Positions 1 through 10,200 of a DNA stretch of 64,000 nt are shown here, piece after piece. The notes beneath the pieces were generated by a model. The model did no database searches, had not been told where the DNA came from, and worked only from the letters and a program-made list of their open reading frames with translations. The stretch is from assembly GCA_026874595.1 (NCBI GenBank), contig CM049308.1:40286527-40350526 (forward strand), in the 5' to 3' direction. Origin of the DNA: Sipunculus nudus. Its lineage: Eukaryota > Annelida > Sipuncula > Golfingiida > Sipunculidae. A program made the translations under genes and the position numbers. The number at the start of each line of letters is the position of its first letter. Position 1 is the stretch's first letter.

Positions 1-1203
1 GATTTTAACTATGACTATAAACTTTTTATACCCATATGTAAACTAGTCCAGCTTTACCCCTCTGAGGACCATTGTTCAACCACATCTAGCATTTTAATAA
101 TTATACATCAGATATTATCACCCATATATGGAAAACTGTTCATATATTTCCAATGACTCTATCCAGTGTACTGAATAGATGTCTTGCTGAATCTACTCGC
201 TCAAGGATGTACAATAAATGTTTGCTCGGTCTTTTAATGACCAATTACCGGTAGAATAGTTACCAATACGGAAATCAGGTGTTATAAAACCAGCTTCTGT
301 GGTTTAGAGGTAGAGCTCAAAGCTGGGAGCTCATGAGTTCAAATATCAGCTGAGACAGTGAGATTTTCACGGTTGTCCCCCGTCCAGGGATAGTGTTCTG
401 CATGCTTCATGTGGAGACTGCCCAACAGTTGTGAATCACTCACAAACGAGTGCACCTTTTGAGGTTCCTCAGTGTTATGACCCAGCAGTGGGGATGACAC
501 ACATCCAGGACACACTAGAGTGGTACACCGAGCCTGGTTAGCACCAGGAATATCGCATGTAAGCCTATGTCAAGTAGTCTGAAACAGGAATGGAATTCTG
601 CAGATGTACATAGTATTAAAAAAGCCTTACTTAATGAAGTGCATAGTGGTATCAAACATAGAGCTGGGCAGCTAATGCAGATTTGGTCAAGGAGACCTAT
701 TCACATACCAGGCATGTTAAATATACTTGAAGTGTAGTACTTTCCCATTAAAATATTATGGTATCTGCCAATATTTTGTTCTAAAACTGTTTGCTTACTC
801 CTGTACACAGGGGGAAAATGTAGCATTGGGTGCAATCAATGGACTGCATGGGCTAGACCTGGTAGCCTTACCATGCAACTTTCAAAACAAGATTTTTCAA
901 GCTTCCTACCAGTTTTTCCTTTTTTGTTTCTACTTTTAAAGACTCTTCTCCTTTTTTGGAAATGTTTCACAGGTGCAAGATAGGAATCTGATGTGTACTA
1001 ACACACATGACCATAACAACTTTTAAAACATTTTAACTGGGGATATTACATCCACTTAATGATTTTGCTGAGAAACATTTGAATTTAGCCACAACTAAGC
1101 AATAGCTTAAGATAATACAAATATTAATGTACATGTGTATGTACCTTTAATTTTTGTTCCTCACGTGGCCCGCAAGTTTACATATAATGGCCTCTTTGTA
1201 CAG
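1..1203. other. CDC23 intron sequence with a SINE
   Basis: The first recognisable CDC23 exon in the window starts at 1204 with an incoming phase of 0, so this stretch should be the end of an intron. Apart from the tRNA-derived SINE at about 290-565, I see no exon with CDC23-like coding. The segment just upstream of the acceptor (about 1185-1203) is pyrimidine-rich and ends in cag. Confidence 0.6.
290..565 (+). repeat. tRNA-derived SINE, copy 1
   Basis: A pol III A-box-like match (TGGTTTAGAGG, 300-310) is followed by a B-box-like match (AGTTCAAATAT, 336-346). Next comes a segment with gattttcacggttgt and a body containing cactcacaaacgagtgc. The body from about 440 to 560 is recognisably the same as the reverse complement of about 26950-27080, and the gagat..ttcacggttgt segment recurs at 48166-48182. 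A tRNA-related head plus a shared body in several copies is the usual architecture of a SINE. The family name is not known to me, and the exact ends are uncertain by tens of bases. Confidence 0.7.
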
Positions 1204-4200
1204 GAGAAGATACCAGAGCTGGCAAGTCTTGCCCATAAGTGTTGTGAGATTGACAAGTACAGGGTGGAAACATGCTGTGTCATAGGTCAGTCGAATCCTT
1301 AATAATGTTATGCTGTCACTCGCTGAAGGAATGTGAGAACTTTTTGTCCATGAGAACTGAATAAATGAAAATAAAAGAAATTCATGATTGCATCGATAGT
1401 TAAAAAAGAAAATGTGCCAACCATGTTTATCAGTTTGTTCATTTACACAATGGAGAATGGTAGGAAAGAATTTGTCACAATACAAGATTTTCACTAAGCT
1501 TTCATGATCTTTCATGATCGTCATTCATATTTTAAACGGCAATTCATTAAAGTTGCAGTTTGACATGAAGATACATCTACCATATTTCTGCAGTAAATAA
1601 ATTGTGTTTTGGTAAAGACATTTTGACATTCATCATTTGCTCAGATTCTAGGCTTTGCAATTTGTTTATGAGCAGAAAAGACTTAAATATGTCATTTGTG
1701 TAAATCATACATTCACTTCTGTAGCCTGTAATACTTTTAAATAACAGGAAGTAAACTTGGTATAGTAGAGCATTGTTTATCCGAACATCATTTATCTGAA
1801 AATTTGTATATCCAAAATTGAAAACTAAGGACCAAAATTTGACCATTTATCCAAAATCCAAACAAAGACAAAATATTCAATAGTGAATTGAGTTTTGATT
1901 TTCCAAGGCCAATGTATTTTACATTACAAATTGATTGAATTCATGGAAAACCTAACAAAATGCAGTTGTAAATATTTATTTTGGACTAGCTTCATTAATT
2001 CATGTCTGCCAATCTCAGCTGAAGTCTGGTGCTTGGTGGCAGGATTACAATCATGGAGAAACATTTATCAGAATGATCAGTTATCTGAACAAAATCCCTG
2101 TCCCCCACCTTTTAAGATAAACAATGCTTTACTGTTTTCTCTGAATTTAGGAAATTACTACAGTCGTCGAGCTCAGCATGAGAAAGCAATCCTGTACTTC
2201 CAAAGAGCACTAAAACTGAATCCCAACTACCTCTCTGCTTGGACGCTCATGGGACATGAATTTATGGAAATCAAGAACACGTCGGCTGCCATACAGGCTT
2301 ACAGACAGGCTATAGGTAACTTTGTGAGGCTAAAAAATTGGTTTCCCAGGCATGGCTTACATCCACTTTGATCAGCCCACATCATAAAGTTTTGTTTGGA
2401 TTTTAGTAAAAATTTGCTGATTTTGAGCTCCAGCCACATATCTTTCAATAAAGTAAAATACTAAAATTTTGATAAAATGTTGTTTTGTTATCATGTGCTT
2501 TTACCTGTTTAGCAAGACTATTTTGTCATTATCTTACTTATCATTTGAATTTTTTATAATTAATAGGTTAAAAAAATGTGGCCTCCTACACTGATTTCTG
2601 ATATAAAAATGCCTGAGAAACCAACCTTTTTTGGCCTAGTTTTTTTCACATAATGTCTGATTATCATCACTTAATATTAACTATGATGGTATAATCTATA
2701 ATTCACAGAATGTAAAAGATGTAACTATGTATTGTAAGGAATTGTTGATGTTTAATATTTAATATTAAATTTAATATTAAACTTAGAAGTTCATTTAAGG
2801 GGCCTATTCTGATATCTGATTTATTATTAACTTAAGATATTCCCTTGAACCTTTTATAAAAATATGCCAGAAATGGGTAACAACACCATACACAGGCTGT
2901 TCATTTTGTTTATATCTACATGTTTATAACAGGTGGGGGCCAAAATAAAACATTCAGTAAGGACACCTGTTGGCATGTTAGATGAACCAGAGTTTTGCAT
3001 AAGATGCCATGTAACAATACAACCAACCACCTTAGGTTACATGGTTTTACAGTTAGTCAACATCACTCGGTGTTTACTACAACTTGTAAATATACAAGCT
3101 CATAAAACTATCACAGGGGTGTTGTAAGAACTTCTTACCCGGTAATAGAAATTATCTAGTTCATTTTTATGTATGGAGAATGCCAGAAATTGCTTAAATC
3201 TATACTTTAGGTGAATAACTGGCTTTAAAACTGGGAAACAAAAAAAATATCATGTTACCAGTAGTGTGTTTGGTAGTGTGCACTAGCTGTGCTTGACCAT
3301 GGCCCTGAACCTTTTTCTTGCTCCTCCATTGTCTTTCCTGTTATATACTCTTTTTTTTCTGTGATCAGTTAAGACCAATGCCAAGATATGTAAAGGATTT
3401 ATTTAAATCATAAGAAAATTTATATAAGTTGGTGAAATACTAGCAGCCTATAACAGTGCCATTTATAAGAAATCTCTCTGGTGTATTACCGGTGGACAGG
3501 CTTAAAAAGTGCCAACTCAAAACCTGAAAATAAGCAGGTGATGGTGAAGTATACTTTATTTGTGCCAGTGTTACTGTTTGTGCATTTGTTTATCCTGCTT
3601 TTGTATTACAATGAACCATTGTATTAATAACAGAGGTGAACAAGAGAGACTACAGGGCATGGTATGGACTTGGCCAGACTTACGAGATACTGAAGATGCC
3701 ATTTTACTCCCTCTACTACTACAGACAAGCTCAGATGCTCAGGTCAGATATTTGGTCTCTCCTGTCACCAATATCCAAATATTTTTATACTCCAGTCTAT
3801 GAATGGACTTATTATGGTATACCCATGGTCCGTCTGTCAGTCCTTCCATTAACTGTTATTTTCCCTGAGATAACTTACCAGAGCTTAGATGGATTTTCAC
3901 ATACCCACCATAACTACTAACCAATAGATTATAGAGCCCCAGTTCAGTTATAGGCAAAATTGATGCATATTTAATGAGGTCAAGAGGTCACAAGGCTACT
4001 TTACGGTGTCACAGGGATAATTTATCAGGAATATTATGGGTTTTAATGAAACTCAATGGAAATATCAACCAATATAATGTCTCACCTAAGTTCGATTCCC
4101 AGCAAATTCAGTGCATATTTAATGAGGTCAGAGGTCACCAGACTTAAGTGGTGCCATGATGACTTACCAGAAATCTAATGGATATTCAAGATTCATTATA

Positions 4201-7200
4201 TATTAACATATAGTTTCCCACCTGAATTTAATTCTCAGCAAAATTCACACATATTTAATGAGGTCAAAGGTCTCAAGACCTAGGACAGGCATATTAGGTA
4301 CATTTGTGGTGCTCTTATTTACATGTTTTCACACTGTTCAGTAATGTATCAGAACATAAAATATATGATTCTGAGGGAACATTTTGAAAAAATAAAAGAA
4401 TTTTTTTTCAGGTATTTAGAGAAAACATCCCCAAACAATTCCATTAATAATTTCTAAGATTTGATTTTGTATGTATCATGCAGAAGAAGAAACCTCAGGG
4501 TTTTCACCACTGAATTATATTTTATTTAGTTTTATACAGGGAAATCCCTTTACAGACACTTCCATATTACAGGCACCTCTCTAATACAGATTATTTTAGG
4601 GTGGATCTTGATAAGCACATATATAATATGTAACATCTCTTATATGGTGACTCCTCTGTCATTGGATAAAATCAGATTGACTGTCTTTGGCATTTTGTTT
4701 GCTAGGGTTTAAAATTTGCAGTATTCACTATGGGGCAATTATAACAAATATAAAACCTTTGTAAATAAGACGCCACACCTACACAGGTGAATAGTAAGTG
4801 ACCATTAATTCAAAGTTTGATAATTTGAATAATATTGATACTTTGCAAATCTGGCACAGTAGCATGAAGAATTTTCACCTGTTTGATGTTCCATTAGCGT
4901 CTTGGGTGTACATATGTATGATTTTTCTACATATTAAGTGACTGATATATGTATGATTATGTATATTGTGTAGGTTACAGTATAAATTACATAATAAATC
5001 ATGAAAATGAAACCCCTGCGAAACATTGGAAAAGTAAAATTTGCAAATATGAAGCCAACTGCAGTACACTGTGTATGAAATTTTAAAGCCTTTTCTAAGA
5101 ATTATACAAAATTTTCTTAGTTCATTTTTATTGAAAGCTTAATTTCTTTCTTGCTTTAGACCTAATGACAGCCGCATGGCAGTAGCCCTAGGAGAGGGAT
5201 ATGAGAAGTTGGACAGGCTGCAAGAAGCCAAAAAGTGTTACTGGAAAGGTCACTGTCTGGGAGATGTTGATGGTCTGGCTCTGATCAAGATGGCAAGGTA
5301 AATTTGAGAGTTTCCCCCTGCAGTTTTCCAGTTTTACCAAACACCTGGGTAAAACCAGGGTTGTACTCAGGTAAAACCTGGTCTGGGTAAAATGGGCTTT
5401 TACCAAGGTATTGGATAATTTAGACTTGGTTTAAATTGTGTTTTTACTGTTTCTGTGCACTCGGGCGTAACGCACCTGTGTTACCCGCGGGCAGTTGCGC
5501 ATGCACCTCCAGTTACCTAGGCCACGTCTTCATTCTTTGCTAGCATTTAGCGCTTTGCTCTTGTCAACTGCTAGAACACAGAAGTACACAACTGTCTGTC
5601 AGTATTTGAATGCTATACAAATCATGCATCTGGAAATTAATTTACCTAATCCCCTAGAAAACAATTTTCAGCTCTCGTCGCTACTTAAAGGCTTGCGCTG
5701 ATGCCACGGTGATACTCCGTGCAGGAAATTACCTGTTGATCTATATATCTTGCACCGTATGTTATCTCTTCTGGACATATCAACCATTACTGATGCCAAT
5801 GTGTGGGCTGCTGCTTTACTTATGTTTTTCTCGATGCTTCATCGAGGTAACATGCTGACAACCAGTTATATGTTTAATAAGCACAAACACCTCACCAAAC
5901 AGGACATCACTTTTCATCCGTATGGTTTGCTGTTCGTATTCAGTGGACAAAAACAATACAGTTCAGGAGCAGAGTTTTGGAAATCCCCTTACCGCGATTA
6001 CAGGGAAATCCCCTCTGTCCAGTGCAGGCACTGTTCAACGCTTTCTCTAAGACGGCCGGCACAGAGGGAGGGACCGGCTTTTCTTGAAATTACAACAAAC
6101 GGCAGTCTGCAGCAAAATTTGTGTCGAGAATCCGCCAAGTAATGGCAAAGCTTTGTTACAACCCCCTGACTACGCTGGACACAGCTTTCGTCGAGGTGGT
6201 GCCTCGTGGGCTTTCGCCTCTGGTGTAAGTGCTGATGTAATTAGAATTATTGGAGACTGGAAATCTTCGGCATATACTGCATATATTGGTACTTCACAAC
6301 CGGTTATCTTATCTGCAATGCATTTGATGGTGCAAGATTTGTGACTTTTATATATTTCTAGCTACTCACTCTCTCTCTCTACCTACCGTTCTACGTTTGG
6401 ATTTGGGACTAGACAAGTAACTACAGACACTTGACTTTATTATTGTGCAGCATTATACGCATCTCGATAATTATGATATTTGTATGATATTTATGATGTC
6501 TCAATGATATTTATCTTTTAGGGCAATCCAGTGTGTCATCAGCACGCTTTTATACTGATTTTATTATGGCTTTTATAGTTAGTAAAGCTCTCCATATACC
6601 CAACGTGTTATTGTTAGTATAAGGATAATTTAGACTTGGTTTAAATTGTGTTTATACTGTTTGTGTGCACTTGGGCATAACACACCTGCGTTACTCGCTG
6701 GCAGTTGCGCACGCACCTCCAGTTACCTAGGCCACGTCTTCATTCTTTGCTAGCATTTAGCGCTTTGCGCTTGTCAACTGCTTTCCCACCCAGTCCCGTC
6801 CCAGTTTTGTACTGAGAACTTTATTATTGTTCAGCCAGACTAGACAAGTAACTACAGTCACTTGACTTTATTATTGCGCAGCATTTTACGCATCTCGATA
6901 ATTATGATATTTGTGTGATATTTATGACGTCTCAATGATATTTATCTTTTAGCCCGATCCAGTCTGTCATCAGCGCTCTTTTATACTGATTTTATTTTGG
7001 CTTTTATAGTTAGTAAAGCTCTCCATATACCCAACATGTGTAATTGTCAATATAAACCCAGGATTCCTGAGTTTTGCTCCTATTCTTATTGATTAAAGGG
7101 ATGTGCTCTGCAGAGCCACACATAGGTTCAAGTTTGAGTGGTAAATGGCTTCATTTAGACAGGGATGATGTGATCACTTAGCTTTGCTTGCTTTTCAATA

Positions 7201-10200
7201 TTCACAAAATATGTTTGTAACTTCTGCTGACCAGTGAGGAAGAAATTGAGTTGAGGTCCTATTTGATAAAATCAAACAAACATGGGGGAAAAGCTTGGGT
7301 GAAATTATGGGCAAAAACCCAGGGTGAACCTGGGTAAAATACTTCAAACATGTTTAACTTTTAACATGTTTAACTTTGAACACGTTGAAAATAGCATCCA
7401 TTAATCTTCTACCCTATTTTACCATTTTCTCCCTCAAAATGCAACTATATTCTGTTCCATGTTGGAGTGCCCATTGAAATTTGTATATCTTTTCTTAAAC
7501 TCATAGACCAAATCCAGAAAGTAAGCTGCAATTGAGGATTGAGGCATAGGCCTATAATTTACTAGAATGAAACCAAAACCATACCTTGTAAAATATCATT
7601 TGGTAATTCATTGGTAATTTATCAAATTTAATATATGAGAAAAGTATTTTTACAGCATCTTAACCAAACTGATGAAGGTCACTGGTCACATGAGCAAACA
7701 ACTACATTTCAAAGCTGCTGATTGGTTGCTGAGTGTCATAAATATTAAAAAAAATGTAATTGTTAAAGTGAGGCTGCAAACCCTTGAGAGAGGCCATGTA
7801 ACTTGGCCATGTAAAGATTCAGAAGAACCAGAAGGTTGCAAAATATTGATGTTGGTTTATATAATGAAGTTTTAAATCTCATGTTAGTCATTTGCTCCTT
7901 CAGCAGCTTTTGTGTCAAATTGTGTGATAATATCTGAGTTTAAAAAAAAAACTAGAATACGGGTAGTCCACAAGCGACTACATGTGTCCGCCAAAATCAG
8001 AGTATGATGGGTGCAGTGAGGCATAGATTGAGTGGCAAGGGGAAAAAGAGTTAGATGTATTACATATTGGCATGGATGTCTGCCACGTAAAACATGATTG
8101 TAGGTGGCACCACCTGTTATTTGAACGAGAAACTATCCAAGATGTATACACATGCAAAACTCTGTTTTTGCGGATACAGTAATCACCAAATTTCAATGGA
8201 CCCCACTGGTAGAATAAGCTATAATAACAATTTTCCCAGCAGGAAAGAGGTGTACATGATGGATTGGAATAGAATATACAAAAAATGAGATTGTTTAGAG
8301 TAAGTTTTTGTTCTACTTGTCACAGGTTATATGAGAAATTGAATGAAGAAGAACAAGCAGCAGCGGCGTACACAGAATACATCAATGAATCAGAAAAATC
8401 TCAGGTCGGGCAGTGTTTCTGTGTTTTGATTTGTTAGACACCAAAGTAGAGTGACAAGATTATTGTCAGATATATCATATTTTATATCATTTAAAGGGGT
8501 ATTTAGTGTTTAACATTCTGATCTTTTCTTGTTTACAATGAAACCTTGATTACTCAGCTTGTTATGGCAGTTTATACACTTTCTTGTTCTATGGCTGTAT
8601 ACTCTCCAAATTTTAAAGATAAGATGTGTTGAAAAATCTGTTGAATAAGGTATAAAATATTGTTTCTTTTGGTGCTTATGGTGGTATGATGCTTGCATGC
8701 ATATGAAGAAAATGTGACACAGACAGATATCATATATCCCAGAATGCATCACAGAGAATTCACTTGACACACACCACTTTTATTGCACTTGCACAAATAC
8801 TCACCAAAACCAACTCCTCGGGTGTAGACTACTAAGAAAATTTGAATAAATATGCATGGATTGTTAACAGAATATGAGTCTGGAGCCAGTAAATTGGTAT
8901 TTTGGTTTTTATGCTGTGTACAGTAAAAAAGGATTTTGTATGACCATGACTTTAGTCTCACACTTCATGGTCTAACAAAGAAATTATATAAACTAGATAA
9001 CTGCATTCTAATGTGGGGGGTCCCTATTTTTGGATACTCCTCAACTTGGACTTGTATTCACTTGTTCCACCCATATTCCCAATTTAATTCATGCTTAAGT
9101 GATTGTAAATTGGTGAATATTCCTTGCTGATGTTCCTGAATCCAGATCATGTGCTGGATACACATAAAAATTTTAATTGGTTCTTCATTAACCTATTCCT
9201 GAATGACCTGAAAACTCACGAGATTGCATTCATGATTGCGTGGGTAATGTTGTGAAAAAAACACACACGGGGTTGAACAGGGATGATCACATACCCTCCA
9301 GGTGGAGGCGATGAACCTGTCAGACATGCTGAAGATACAGATTTCATCATGTAAATATAAGTTTCATCATGTGATTTAAAAGTATTAACACATTCGCTGC
9401 CAATGACGTGAATACTCGTCATTAATTATGATTCCCCCAGTGCCAAGCAAGTGTATACATGTCATTTATTTATAAGCCATTTTCAGCAGGAATTCTCATA
9501 AAGTAATCAATAAATTCTTTGCAGATGATTAGTAGACCATTTATAAAATAGTCTCGCAGTATGAAAATAATTTATTTGTTATTCAACAGTGCGCTGCATC
9601 ATTCTAAAGCAGGAAAGATGTGTAGATGGTGACAAAATCCATGGCTCCGGTCCATTGCCGTGAAATATCTTTATGACGCGCTTCAGTTTGAAGTCGATTC
9701 CTTGTAAGAATACTACTTTGAATCAAATGAAAAGGAGGATCGTAAAAATATGTAGCTAGTTTTATATTAGAACATGTTTTGGCCACTCATTTAAGACAGA
9801 CCTGGTTGGGAGGGCAAGGTGTTATAGATCGCGCCTTAGGCGTGAACTCAAGACAGCGAGGTGTTAGGTCGTTCAGGTTTATTGCCCTGCGAGGACAGGG
9901 TATTGCGCAATCGACAACAAAGGGCGCATGCCACATGATTGCCACACAGATCAGCAGTGTAATCAGAACGTGGCTGTAAATGATTCTGTCGGCTTATTTC
10001 TTGTTCCTTATTTACTTTTATATAGATATATGCATATATTAGTAACTTCACAAACAAGTTACAATGACTGTTACAATGACGAGGTCAGTTGCGTGTCAAG
10101 GCTCAAGCATGTCGGTATATATAAACAGTCTATGACTATGTTTGAAAATATATGTAAAATGTAAAATTATATATATTTATTTTTTTTTAATTATATTGAT

